Notes under the pieces: model-generated
The model's database searches: none
The model's input: only the letters and a program-made list of their open reading frames with translations
What the model was told of the DNA's origin: nothing
Program-made: the position numbers and the translations under genes
DNA from: Peribacillus sp. Bi96
GTDB lineage: Bacteria; Bacillota; Bacilli; Bacillales; DSM-1321
Length of the DNA stretch: 36,385 nucleotides
Assembly: GCF_918698115.1 (NCBI RefSeq)
Contig: NZ_CAKKLV010000034.1
Location: 1 to 36,385 of the forward strand
Direction: 5' to 3'
Part shown: piece by piece, positions 15,821 through 24,513 of the stretch
Numbering within the stretch: position 1 is the stretch's first letter
Layout of the letters: each line of letters opens with the position of its first letter

Positions 15821-15859
15821 ATGAAAAAGGCCGAATCTTATTGAATCGGCCTTTTTCAT
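15821..15859. terminator. Bidirectional terminator between murF and the PP2C gene
   Basis: A perfect 14-bp stem, atgaaaaaggccga (15821-15834) with tcggcctttttcat (15846-15859), has an A-rich left arm and a T-rich right arm. It can terminate murF on the plus strand and the convergent phosphatase gene on the minus strand. Confidence 0.85.
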
Positions 15860-15863
15860 GTAC

Positions 15864-17015
15864 TTAAAAAAGTGTACCTGCAATAATGCTTATATCATCA
15901 TTAATCTCCGAATGTCTCATCCTTGAAACCAATAACTTCTGCAGAAGGTCATGTGTATCAAGGTGGACATTATCGATAAATTCCATCTCGATACTTTCAG
16001 ATCGGTCTGCGACTGAGGGGCTGGGCGTTTTAGAAAGACCATCTGTATAGATGATGAAACGGCTCCCTGGCTCATAATGCAATACTATTTTTTTTATGGA
16101 CATTTCAGGAAAGAGTCCTATGGGGATAGCTCCCTCATTCAAATTGAGGAACCGATTGGTGCAAGGGGAATACATAAAGGCTGGAGGATGTCCGCAATTC
16201 ACATATTCGATGAGTCTATCCTTTGTATTCACGTTTGCTATGAAGGCTGTAAAGCAAGGGATGGTTGTATTTTCCCTTTGCATTCCTTGGAAAAAATCCC
16301 CCATATGCTTGTTGAGTTCCTTTGTTATGAAAATTGGATCCTTTACCCGTTTGATAAGCTCGGGCATCAAAGTACGTATGGACATGTTTATAAGTGCAGT
16401 ATGAATGCCTTTTCCACACACGTCGATCATGATGAAACTGTATTTCCCGTCATCGATCTCCGTCCAGTAAAATAAATCCCCTGACAGTTCACTAGATGGC
16501 TGAGAAAGACCCTTGACTTCTATATCTTTTTTTTTGATCGGCATCGGTAAACCTGAACGTTGAAAGCTTTTTGCAATTCGCAGACTCCTTGCTGATTTCT
16601 TGCTGATCTTTTCAAGTTCTTGCCCATTCATTTTTGCTGTGAACAGTTGCATGCTGATGTTTTGGAGTGATTTTAATTTAATTCTGACCTCTACTGGATC
16701 GGCTGGGACCGCAATTGTTTCATAAAAGGTTCTTTTGGGTAATGCAGGAGGATTCTTCATATCGTTAGTTCGTTTGTAAATAAATAAGATAGGGATTTCA
16801 TAAGATTCAGCTAAGGCGAACAAAGCGGTTTGTTTCCAAGAATCTTTTGATATGTGTAAAGGTAAAATGAATAAGGATTGCATTAAGTCCGTTGAATCCT
16901 GGAAGAGATGGCTTTGATTGAGTGGATCCTCCAAAAAGATGACATGTTTGTTCGTTTGCCCTAACAGCAAACTAAACTCCCTACATATAGGGATATCGAT
17001 TGTGTAAATATTCAT
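15864..17015 (-). CDS. PP2C/SpoIIE-family serine phosphatase with a receiver-like N-terminal domain
   Basis: 383-aa protein phosphatase. Residues 165-383 are a PP2C/SpoIIE domain: SELSGDLFYW (D180), FIMIDVCGKGIHTALI (D198), FIIYTDGLSK and DDISIIAG give the metal-binding aspartates, so it should be active. Residues 1-115 look like a degenerate response-regulator receiver (strand IPILFIYK, then IAVPADPVEVRIKLKSL), without the phosphoacceptor aspartate or the conserved lysine. A helical linker (115-160) joins them. Start chosen at 17015, where AAGGGGGG precedes ATG; a longer frame to 17048 exists. Family knowledge: RsbP, RsbU and B. cereus RsbY use this fold to dephosphorylate RsbV. Being 10 kb from sigB, it may be a further RsbV-P phosphatase, but another anti-anti-sigma partner is possible. 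Confidence 0.85.
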   Translation of the reverse strand: MNIYTIDIPICREFSLLLGQTNKHVIFLEDPLNQSHLFQDSTDLMQSLFILPLHISKDSWKQTALFALAESYEIPILFIYKRTNDMKNPPALPKRTFYETIAVPADPVEVRIKLKSLQNISMQLFTAKMNGQELEKISKKSARSLRIAKSFQRSGLPMPIKKKDIEVKGLSQPSSELSGDLFYWTEIDDGKYSFIMIDVCGKGIHTALINMSIRTLMPELIKRVKDPIFITKELNKHMGDFFQGMQRENTTIPCFTAFIANVNTKDRLIEYVNCGHPPAFMYSPCTNRFLNLNEGAIPIGLFPEMSIKKIVLHYEPGSRFIIYTDGLSKTPSPSVADRSESIEMEFIDNVHLDTHDLLQKLLVSRMRHSEINDDISIIAGTLF

Positions 17016-18260
17016 ACAACCCCCCTTAGTGTTTTGTTGATAGGTCAATCATACTGCATTTAGAACGATTTACTACCTTTTTTTCTTGAATAAATTGATT
17101 TTTCAAACTTTTGATGATCTTAAATGCCTGGATATATAAAGGTGATTGGGGATAAAGACCTTTTGTATCTATGGGATGATAGAAGGAATTCGGCATAAAT
17201 ATGGCAACAAATCATTCTTGGAAAAGGATTGTGAAACTATTTGATTAAGACACATATCATGTATATATAAGATGTTCGTTTAGAAAATTCATTTAACATT
17301 TACATCTATTAGGCTGCACCAAGAAAGAATCGATTTATTTAAAATTGGATAAAGTAACTAGGGTAAACCTTTTGTTGGATCAGGACTTTGCTTCTCTAAA
17401 GGGAAAGCTGAAATCAATCTGAATCTTTTCGTCCTTCAATAAAGTTACACATTTTGGATTAAAATGAACTTGCTTTCTTCCTTGCCGAACCGTAGCAGCG
17501 CAGTGGATTCCCATGCAGTTCGCATTTTAGAATCGACCTAATGTTTTTAGTAACCATGAATGGGGTCATATCCTTTATTGCAAAAACAGTTTGAAAATGG
17601 TAATATGAGTATGAGTTTAAATGTCTTATCATTGATGATTAATTCAATTAATCAGGTTGAGGCAATAAAATCGCATGTTCTTACATGTTTCATGAGTTCA
17701 TTCTTGAGATTATTTTAGATTAAATAGGCCGCGCGTCTGGTCATATATAAAAGCTGCATCTCTTGGCGGCTTTAGTAGCTATTAGGGAATCAAGCCGCAT
17801 TTAAGCGCTTTTCCACTTCTGCAAATCCTCAACGCACCGGGCCTGTTTTGTATAAGAGTCTTGGCTCTCGTCAAGTTTTGTTCATACAGCTTTTTAAGTC
17901 TGTTGAATAATGTGCAGCAGCCCTCACCTGAATAAAACGGTGAAACACCCGTTTATGCTACTTTTAATTTTCCATATTGAATTTAATTTTGGTTACATGT
18001 ACTTTTAAAAAGATGAGCGTATGTTAAAAATAAGTCTACACGTGCGCGAAGCTAAAAATGCCAGTGAATGCCCGTACTGGTATATTTCCTTTTTAAAAAA
18101 TCATATTGAGTTCATTTGAACTAAAAGGCAGACATACTTTTAGGTGATAATGATAAACTTTTTCATAAGAGATAAAGTAGAACATCCGTCATGATGATGA
18201 GGATTTGAACTAAACATCTGTGCATGATTATTGAATGCACGTGTAAATTTACGATATAAA
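17016..18260. other. Gene-free region of about 1.2 kb upstream of cshA
   Basis: No open frame with a ribosome site and plausible product occurs here on either strand. It holds the 5' flank of the phosphatase gene (17016 to about 17120) and a middle part of higher GC at 17725-17955, which contrasts with the A/T-rich surroundings and may be a decayed coding remnant. A hairpin ccagt...actgg is at 18061-18080, and a gtgcat/atgcac hairpin at 18220-18240 lies about 20 bp before the cshA ribosome site. A long leader for cshA is possible. I see no tRNA, insertion-sequence end or CRISPR-like repeat. Confidence 0.5.
18061..18080 (+). other. Hairpin with AATGCCCG loop
   Basis: CCAGT (18061-18065) pairs with ACTGG (18076-18080) around a loop containing aatgcccg. 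The same word with similar flanks (gcc-gt-aatgcccg--tgg) ends both 184-bp repeats before ddl, which suggests a shared element family. The relation is inference from a short match. Confidence 0.4.
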
Positions 18261-18276
18261 AAGGAGTACGAAAACA

Positions 18277-19776
18277 TTGACATTGTTTAGCGAATTAGGA
18301 TTAGATAGAACGTCTATGAAATCAATAGAAAAAATGGGATTTGAAGAAGCAAGCCCGATTCAAGCCCAAACGATACCTCTAGCACTTGAAGGTAAAGATA
18401 TCATCGGTCAAGCGCAAACAGGAACAGGTAAAACAGCAGCATTCGGTATTCCATTGATGGAAAACATTGATATTAATAACGAAAACGTGCAAGGAATCGT
18501 TATTGCACCTACACGTGAGCTTGCCATTCAAGTTTCTGAGGAACTTTTCAAACTTGGTTACGGAAAACGCGCTCGTGTACTAGCGGTTTATGGTGGACAA
18601 GATATCGATCGTCAAATCCGGGCTTTAAAGAAAAAACCACATATTATCGTTGGTACACCTGGTCGTCTTCTAGACCATATCAAACGTAAAAATATTAAAT
18701 TGGGCACAGTTCACACCGTAGTTCTTGATGAAGCGGATGAAATGCTTAACATGGGATTCATTGAGGATATCGAATCAATCCTTTCAACTGTTCCTGATGA
18801 AAGACAAACATTGCTTTTCTCAGCAACAATGCCTGATCCGATCCGTAAAATTGCTGAAAGATTCATGCATGAACCAGTTCTTGTGCGTGTAAAAGCAAAA
18901 GAAATGACAGTCGATCGTATCGAACAATATTACTTGGAACTTAAAGAAAGTGAAAAATTCGATACACTGGCACGCCTTTTTGATATTCAAACACCGGACC
19001 TTGCCATTGTCTTCGGACGTACGAAACGCCGTGTTGATGAATTGGCTTCTGCATTGAATATCCGCGGTTACATGGCTGAAGGTATACATGGTGACCTTAG
19101 CCAGGCAAAACGTCTTTCCGTATTGAAAAAGTTTAAAGACGGCAGCATAGATGTACTTGTTGCTACTGATGTTGCTGCACGTGGTCTTGATATTTCCGGC
19201 GTTACACACGTATACAACTTTGATATCCCTCAAGATCCAGAAAGCTACGTTCACCGTATTGGGCGTACAGGACGTGCGGGTAAGCATGGTATTGCGATTA
19301 CGTTTGTAACACCAAGAGAAAGAGGCCAACTGCATGCGGTTGAACATACAACGAAAAAACGTATGGAGAAACTTAAAACTCCTACATTAACTGAAGCGTT
19401 GGAAGGTCAACAAAAGGCAGTAACTGAAAAAATCCTTTCCTCAATCGAGAATGATGATTTATCATTATACCTTGGTCAAGCGGAAGAATTATTACAAAAA
19501 CATAGCGCAGCGGATTTAGTTGCAGCCATGCTTAAAACAATGACAAAAGAACCGGATCAAACGCCAATCAAGTTAACGGAAGAGTCTCCATCTCCAATGC
19601 GCCGCAATCGCGGAGGCAGTGGTTCTTCTAATAACAGACAGCGCAACGGCCGCAGTTCTTCAGGCAGAAAAGATTACGGTAGCAGTTCAAGTAAACGCCC
19701 AAGCACGAACCGTAAATCGAATGGTTACGGAAACCGTAGCACAAGCCAAAAAAGAGAAAAGTCAAATAAAATTTAA
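18277..19776 (+). CDS. cshA: DEAD-box ATP-dependent RNA helicase CshA
   Basis: 499-aa RNA helicase of the degradosome and cold-shock type (family role: ribosome assembly, mRNA turnover). Motifs in order: Q motif [14 protein letters not shown], Walker [31 protein letters not shown] at 151-154 (VLDEADEML), SAT in FSATMP, then RecA2 with [33 protein letters not shown] and [10 protein letters not shown]. From about residue 430 a Ser/Arg/Gly/Asn-rich basic tail replaces ordered sequence, typical of CshA. The start is TTG at 18277, 10 nt after AAGGAG, with no better ATG nearby. An unusually long gene-free region precedes it and a strong terminator follows. Confidence 0.97.
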   Translation: MTLFSELGLDRTSMKSIEKMGFEEASPIQAQTIPLALEGKDIIGQAQTGTGKTAAFGIPLMENIDINNENVQGIVIAPTRELAIQVSEELFKLGYGKRARVLAVYGGQDIDRQIRALKKKPHIIVGTPGRLLDHIKRKNIKLGTVHTVVLDEADEMLNMGFIEDIESILSTVPDERQTLLFSATMPDPIRKIAERFMHEPVLVRVKAKEMTVDRIEQYYLELKESEKFDTLARLFDIQTPDLAIVFGRTKRRVDELASALNIRGYMAEGIHGDLSQAKRLSVLKKFKDGSIDVLVATDVAARGLDISGVTHVYNFDIPQDPESYVHRIGRTGRAGKHGIAITFVTPRERGQLHAVEHTTKKRMEKLKTPTLTEALEGQQKAVTEKILSSIENDDLSLYLGQAEELLQKHSAADLVAAMLKTMTKEPDQTPIKLTEESPSPMRRNRGGSGSSNNRQRNGRSSSGRKDYGSSSSKRPSTNRKSNGYGNRSTSQKREKSNKI

Positions 19777-19788
19777 TTAAAATTAGAG

Positions 19789-19815
19789 ATGCCGCTCATT
19801 TGAGCGGCATTTTTT
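19789..19815 (+). terminator. Terminator of cshA
   Basis: A perfect 10-bp stem, atgccgctca (19789-19798) with tgagcggcat (19801-19810), is followed by five T residues. It lies 13 bp past the helicase stop codon. Confidence 0.9.
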
Positions 19816-19898
19816 ATATGCCTAATCATATTGAATTGGTTTCCATATGATTAGGCGGTTATTGAATGAACCGTATATGAGATTGTATGAAAAGTGGG

Positions 19899-19928
19899 TT
19901 AATTCCTGGCATTTAGTTATAGTATAAT
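19899..19928 (+). promoter_or_regulatory. Putative promoter of ydbS-ydbT
   Basis: A consensus TATAAT (19923-19928) has a weak TTAATT (19899-19904) 18 bp upstream. It lies about 70 bp before the ydbS start. Confidence 0.4.
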
Positions 19929-19996
19929 GGATGAAAGCGAAGGATGGATGATGGACATTCATTCAAATATATACCTATGCAGAAGAGGAGAACCTC

Positions 19997-20470
19997 ATGG
20001 TACCTGAAAATCGTATATCGAATAAGGCCTTGACCGTATGGAAAATCAGTGGACTTATAGGCTGTTCCATAACATGGATTATAAGCATCGCCATACTGGT
20101 GCTAACAATCATTTTTGATTGGACATATTGGTTTTTTGGAGCGTTGATCATCATTTCGATAATTCAAGCCTACTTGACCATCTTTCTGATGCCTTCTGTA
20201 AAATGGAAAAGATGGCGTTACGAAGTAAGGAATACGGAAATTGATATCCAAAGTGGTATTTTCGTCATTAGAAGAACACTCATACCTATGATTAGGGTTC
20301 AGCATGTTGAAACGAAGCAAGGACCTTTATTAAGAAAATATGATTTAGCATCCGTTGAGATTTCCACTGCAGCAACCATGCATGTGATACCTGCACTGGA
20401 CCTTGCAGAGGCAGATGAATTGCGGCACTATATTTCTAGAATGGCGAGTGTGGAGGAAGAAGATGTCTGA
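19997..20470 (+). CDS. ydbS: Bacterial PH-domain membrane protein YdbS
   Basis: 157-aa membrane protein with two N-terminal hydrophobic spans (about residues 16-40 and 43-66) followed by a bPH2 (DUF304) domain containing the typical EVRNTEIDIQSGIFVIRRTLIPMIRVQHVETKQGPLLRKYDLASVEI segment (domain described by position about 73-125). It is paired with ydbT; in B. subtilis the pair has been linked to resistance to antimicrobial peptides (family knowledge). The ATG follows AGAGGAGAAC. It overlaps the ydbT start by 8 bp, so the two are translationally coupled. Confidence 0.92.
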   Translation: MVPENRISNKALTVWKISGLIGCSITWIISIAILVLTIIFDWTYWFFGALIIISIIQAYLTIFLMPSVKWKRWRYEVRNTEIDIQSGIFVIRRTLIPMIRVQHVETKQGPLLRKYDLASVEISTAATMHVIPALDLAEADELRHYISRMASVEEEDV

Positions 20471-21932
20471 ACCTAAAAGGCTCCACCCCATAGCTGTTTT
20501 GCTCAATATTATTAAATCGATCAAGGAGTTAGTTATCCCTTTTTTATTAGTAATCGTTATTCCTGGGAAGAATGAAGGCATTCCAGGATGGATTCAACCG
20601 TTAGTCATTGCCATTATTGTACTTTTTCTTATTGTTCATGCATTCATTCAATGGTTACGCTTTACATATCGGATGGAGGACGGCGAATTTAGAATTGAGT
20701 CCGGAGTATTCGTAAGGAAGAAGCGGTATATAAAGTTCGATCGGATCCATAGTATAGATATTTCAGAGGGCATCATCCAGCGACTATTCAGGCTGGTGAA
20801 GTTGAATATTGAAACGGCAGGCGGTGCGCAGGCCGATGCTGTATTATCAGCAATAAGAAAAAGTGAAGCCGAGCGAATCAATACTTTTATAAGCGAGGAA
20901 AAAAACAAAAAAACGAATGGCCTTCTTGAAAAAGAGATAGATGCAGGTGCTGGAAACGAAGAATTGGCTAATTCGTCCTCTGTTTTTAAGCAGACATTAC
21001 CGCAATTATTCGTTATGGCTGCCACTTCAGGTGCTGTAGGTGTTTTTTTATCCGGCGGAATCGCTTTTATATCTCAGTTTGATGAGATCATTCCTTTTAA
21101 TCGTATTTTTAAGGATTATGAAGATTTTATTGGGATGGGAACCGTTATTCTTACTGTGTTTGCTATATTGGGCTTGTTGGTGGTTTATGTACTGGCCACA
21201 TTAAGTATGGTCATTAAATATGCTTCATTTACCGTTTTAAAAACGGATGAGGAACTCATTATTTCCAGAGGGCTTCTTGAGAAGAGACAGCTGACTATAC
21301 CCATCCATAAAATACAGGGTATTCGGATCATGGAGAATTTCGTTCGGAAGCCAATGGGCTTGGCGACGGTTTATCTTGAATATGCGGGTGGAAGTATGGA
21401 AGATAAAGAAAGCCTATCCATCATGCTGTTCCCCTTGATCAAGAAGAAATATTTACATGGGAAAATCCAGGAAATTTTACCGGTTTATCAAACAAGCACG
21501 AAGATGAATTCATTACCTAGGCGTGCTTTTTCCAGATACGTTTCTCGTGGGATTCTTTACATTGTCCCGATCATCGGTGTCTCGGTTTGGTTTTTCAAAC
21601 CTTGGGGCTTTCTTTCCCTGTTGCTTGTGCCGTTGGCAGGCTTTTGGGCTTACATGAGATATAGAGATGCAGGGTGGAGTATAGAAGGGGATTTGTTGCT
21701 ATTAAGCAGTTGTTTTTTCTCTAAACAAACTTTGATCATGCAGAGAAGCAGGATTCAATCAATCACATATAAAAAGAGCTGGTTTCAGAACCGTAAAGAA
21801 TTGGCTACGATTTCAGCTTCGATTAAATCTGGAGTCACCTCCCGGGTCGGCAGGGTTGTGGATGTGGAAGAGGAAGATTGCCTAATAATTAAATCATGGT
21901 ATTTACCCAAAAAAGCAGCCGACTCCCAATGA
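20463..21932 (+). CDS. ydbT: Bacterial PH-domain membrane protein YdbT
   Basis: 489-aa polytopic protein with repeated TM pairs and three bPH2-type modules: around residues 75-140 (EDGEFRIESGVFVRKKRYIK), 265-330 (DEELIISRGLLEKRQLTIPI) and 405-470 (GDLLLLSSCFFSKQTLIMQ). The length is close to B. subtilis YdbT. The start is ATG 20463, with GGAGG five bases upstream inside the ydbS reading frame; a longer frame to 20403 would overlap ydbS by 68 bp without a ribosome site. The two proteins probably form a membrane complex; the bound ligand is unknown. Confidence 0.92.
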   Translation: MSEPKRLHPIAVLLNIIKSIKELVIPFLLVIVIPGKNEGIPGWIQPLVIAIIVLFLIVHAFIQWLRFTYRMEDGEFRIESGVFVRKKRYIKFDRIHSIDISEGIIQRLFRLVKLNIETAGGAQADAVLSAIRKSEAERINTFISEEKNKKTNGLLEKEIDAGAGNEELANSSSVFKQTLPQLFVMAATSGAVGVFLSGGIAFISQFDEIIPFNRIFKDYEDFIGMGTVILTVFAILGLLVVYVLATLSMVIKYASFTVLKTDEELIISRGLLEKRQLTIPIHKIQGIRIMENFVRKPMGLATVYLEYAGGSMEDKESLSIMLFPLIKKKYLHGKIQEILPVYQTSTKMNSLPRRAFSRYVSRGILYIVPIIGVSVWFFKPWGFLSLLLVPLAGFWAYMRYRDAGWSIEGDLLLLSSCFFSKQTLIMQRSRIQSITYKKSWFQNRKELATISASIKSGVTSRVGRVVDVEEEDCLIIKSWYLPKKAADSQ

Positions 21933-21953
21933 TTGAATGGAAAGAGTCGGCTG
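21916..21953. terminator. Terminator between ydbT and ydcA
   Basis: cagccgactc (21916-21925) pairs exactly with gagtcggctg (21944-21953), with A4 before and T3 after. The left arm is inside the last codons of ydbT. Being symmetric, it may serve the convergent ydcA as well. Confidence 0.75.
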
Positions 21954-21959
21954 TTTGTC

Positions 21960-22550
21960 CTACCATTTTTTTCTCCAATATAATGGGGCTGTTAAAACGC
22001 CGGTTGCAAGACCAGCCAAATGACTGACGACGTTGATTTGAGGTTGGATGAAGGTCATGATGATGGCAATGCCGGTCAGTGTATAGACCGTATTTCTTTC
22101 GTTGTTGGTAAAATTACTTTTATTAAACAGGACAAGGTAAAGAAAGAAACCGAGTAAACCAAAAATTGCACCGCTAGCTCCTACATGGTTATATGTCAGT
22201 GGAAGAAATAAGAATGTCGCGATATTCGCAAGGATTCCGGTCGATAAAAAGAAGATCGAAAATTTAACGGATCCAAGAAATTTTTCTAAGGTTGGACCAA
22301 AGATGGCAAGTGAGAATCCATTAAACAGTAAATGTGTAAACGTGCTATGTAGAAAGATGGGGGTGACCAGGCGCCACCATTGTCCATCAGCGATGTATAA
22401 ATTTACACCTGTGCCATAATAAAAAAGTACATTGCCGGGAAATATGGGGAAAAGCACGAGAACGAAAACAATCATCATAATGAAAATGAGCACAGTTACG
22501 GCCCGATAGGAAGTGGCGTATTGGCGGAAGCTTTCTGTTCTAGTAAACAT
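21960..22550 (-). CDS. ydcA: Rhomboid-family intramembrane serine protease
   Basis: 196-aa polytopic protease that should cut substrate TM helices inside the membrane. The catalytic dyad is visible: S126 in GASGAIFGLLG and H177 in VSHLAGLATG. The HSTFTHLLFNGFSLAIFG segment gives the conserved His/Asn oxyanion region, and WWRLVTPIFLH the L1 loop. Six TM segments fit the length, close to B. subtilis YdcA (about 199 aa). Start chosen at 22550, with AAGGAGG upstream; a longer frame to 22628 has no ribosome site. It is divergent from acpS with about 100 bp between starts. Natural substrates are unknown. Confidence 0.92.
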   Translation of the reverse strand: MFTRTESFRQYATSYRAVTVLIFIMMIVFVLVLFPIFPGNVLFYYGTGVNLYIADGQWWRLVTPIFLHSTFTHLLFNGFSLAIFGPTLEKFLGSVKFSIFFLSTGILANIATFLFLPLTYNHVGASGAIFGLLGFFLYLVLFNKSNFTNNERNTVYTLTGIAIIMTFIQPQINVVSHLAGLATGVLTAPLYWRKKW

Positions 22551-22654
22551 ATATTCCTCCTTATCATCGGTTTTTAATGCAATATTATCATTTATAGATA
22601 AATGGGTCCTCCTAATACTATGCAACATATTAATTTAATAGAAGAGGTGTCAAA

Positions 22655-23011
22655 GTGATTAAAGGTATAGGCGTGGACATTACTGAGTTGGATAGAATGG
22701 AAAAACTGATTAAACGGCAACCCCGTTTAAAGGAACGTATACTAACTGAAAAAGAAATCTCGATTTTCGAAAAGTTAAATGGAAGAAGGAAGATTGAGTA
22801 TTTTGCTGGGCGTTTTGCAGCAAAGGAGGCTTTTTCAAAAGCATACGGTACAGGTATAGGTAAGCATTTATCCTTTTTGGATATCGAAATCAGTTCGGAT
22901 GAAAAAGGAAAGCCAATGATATCAAAGCCATTTTCTGAAGGGGTCCATCTTTCGATAAGCCACAGCAGGGATTACGCGGTTGCTCAGGTCGTAATAGAAA
23001 GGGTGAATTGA
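22655..23011 (+). CDS. acpS: Holo-[acyl-carrier-protein] synthase
   Basis: 118-aa phosphopantetheinyl transferase that moves 4'-phosphopantetheine from CoA to the serine of apo-ACP, activating fatty-acid synthesis. The two AcpS signatures are present: GIGVDITELDRM with metal-binding D8, and FAGRFAAKEAFSKA with E58; a C-terminal VHLSISHSRDYAVAQVV strand follows. Length equals the usual 118-121 aa homotrimer subunit. The start is GTG at 22655 after AAGAGGTG. The order acpS-ydcC-alr is conserved with B. subtilis. Confidence 0.97.
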   Translation: MIKGIGVDITELDRMEKLIKRQPRLKERILTEKEISIFEKLNGRRKIEYFAGRFAAKEAFSKAYGTGIGKHLSFLDIEISSDEKGKPMISKPFSEGVHLSISHSRDYAVAQVVIERVN

Positions 23012-23247
23012 GTTTTGTCCAATCGGGTCATAAACCTTAAGGTTGTCTCATATACATTTAGTGCTATAGGGAGACAAGGCCCGGTAAAAGGTACATGGCA
23101 GAGTAGGTGCTCTCGAAAAGTTTTTAGCCGGATCGGAGTGGTCCGCGTCTAATATACTGAAGAATTCTTGACATCAGTCGAGCCAATGTCCGGATCCTGC
23201 CTTTTCCTCTCCCTTTTACGTTCAAATGACAAAAAGGGGTTGAAAAG
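23012..23247 (+). promoter_or_regulatory. Leader region of ydcC with inverted repeats
   Basis: This 236-bp interval is less A/T-rich than its surroundings. gtctc (23045-23049) faces gagac (23071-23075). TCATAAA (23028-23034) and TATACATT (23051-23058) resemble sigma-E -35 and -10 boxes, with spacing 16 instead of the usual 13-15. In B. subtilis I recall ydcC as an early-sporulation gene, which would fit, but the match is imperfect. Confidence 0.3.
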
Positions 23248-24252
23248 ATGAAGAAGATGTTAGTGCTTTTTGCAGGGATCATGCTCTTGCTTGCTCTTTC
23301 TGCTTGCGGCCAAAAATCACAGGGTGACGTAGTAAGTGAATTGAATGAGAAGCTTGGCGAAATGAAAGGATATAAAGCTAATGCGAAGATGACACTAAAG
23401 ATGGGGACCGAACCTCAAGTGTATAATGTGGAGATTTGGCATAAGGACCCTTCTTTTTACCGCGTAAATCTTAAAAATGAAGAGAAAGATCAAAGCCAGA
23501 TGATTTTGAAAAATGATGATGGGGTGTATGTATTGACACCTGCTTTGAATAAGAGCTTTAAATTTCAAAGTGAGTGGCCGGAGAACAGCAGTCAGGCATA
23601 TTTGTTCGAGTCGTTGGTGAAAGATATTACGGAGGATAAAAGTGCGACATTTAAAGAAACGGATAAACATTATGTCTTTGAAACGAAAACGCGCTACCAA
23701 AACAATAAAATGTTGCCTTATCAAGAGATTACTATAAACAAAAAAGATTTATCTCCAGTAAGTGTAAAAGTCATGGACCCCGATAAAACAGCATTAGTCC
23801 TAGTTGAATTTTTAAAGGTGAAATTCGATACGACTTTCGATAAAGATTCATTTGATATGAAGAAAAACATGACAAGTGCACAACTTGAAGCACCTGTTAT
23901 GGCAGAAGTCCAAAATGAAGGGTTTGCGGTGAAATACCCCGAAAATATTGGTGATATGAACTTAACGGAAGAAAAAGAAATTACGACGGAAAAGGGAAAT
24001 CGTGTCGTTTTGACATATGAGGGTACAAAAAGTTTTACATTAGTTCAGGAAAAAGCTGAAGTTGTCCAAACTTCCGTTTCAACGAATGTGAATGGAGAAC
24101 CCGTTGATTTGGGTTATACAGTAGGAGCCATGACAGGAAATACGATTGCATGGACTTTTGAAGGTGTGGATTATATGCTTGCATCAAAGGACTTGTCACA
24201 GGAAGAGATGATAGAAGTCGCCCGTTCCGTTGGGGGAGATCCAGTCAAATAG
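23248..24252 (+). CDS. ydcC: Lipoprotein YdcC, LolA/outer-membrane-lipoprotein-carrier-like
   Basis: 334-aa extracytoplasmic lipoprotein. Residues 1-19 form a signal peptide (KKMLVLFAGIMLLLALSA) with the lipobox LSAC, so C20 would be lipidated. The mature part (about 30-215) has the beta-sheet pattern of LolA/LolB-like proteins (YNVEIWHKDPSFYRVNL, QMILKNDDGVYVLTP, LPYQEITINKKDLSPVSV), and a C-terminal region near 225-330 is typical of sporulation-associated YdcC. Function is unresolved; a role in envelope or spore lipid handling is a guess. The ATG follows AAAGGGGTTG. Gene order between acpS and alr supports the name. Confidence 0.92.
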   Translation: MKKMLVLFAGIMLLLALSACGQKSQGDVVSELNEKLGEMKGYKANAKMTLKMGTEPQVYNVEIWHKDPSFYRVNLKNEEKDQSQMILKNDDGVYVLTPALNKSFKFQSEWPENSSQAYLFESLVKDITEDKSATFKETDKHYVFETKTRYQNNKMLPYQEITINKKDLSPVSVKVMDPDKTALVLVEFLKVKFDTTFDKDSFDMKKNMTSAQLEAPVMAEVQNEGFAVKYPENIGDMNLTEEKEITTEKGNRVVLTYEGTKSFTLVQEKAEVVQTSVSTNVNGEPVDLGYTVGAMTGNTIAWTFEGVDYMLASKDLSQEEMIEVARSVGGDPVK

Positions 24253-24260
24253 GAATACAT

Positions 24261-24330
24261 AACAAGCTGATGTTTCCCGTCTCCTTATGAAGGTTTCTTC
24301 TTGGAAGGTTAGGCGGGGAAGCGGCTTGTT
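24261..24330 (+). terminator. Long interrupted hairpin after ydcC
   Basis: aacaagc (24261-24267) pairs with gcttgtt (24324-24330), and tttccc with ggggaa inside, leaving a large loop; atctttt follows. It probably acts as the ydcC terminator, though the fold is less regular than others in the window. Confidence 0.45.
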
Positions 24331-24513
24331 ATCTTTTGAAATCCTTTCATTTGATCTGTTTCGGCACCTTGTGAAATTATAGGTAAATCAGGATCAATGG
24401 TGAAAAAGCACTTTATCTTTCTATCCGTTGGTTATAGAATGGTCGTATAATGGAAAGCAAACTTCCCTACTTGGAAGAATCTTATTGTGAATGTGAGAAA
24501 GAAGGAAATTGGC

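Noticed and set aside
17751..17935. Possible transposase or other gene remnant
   Set aside because: Composition looks coding-like but every frame is broken, and I could not match a family, so it is only mentioned in the gene-free region.
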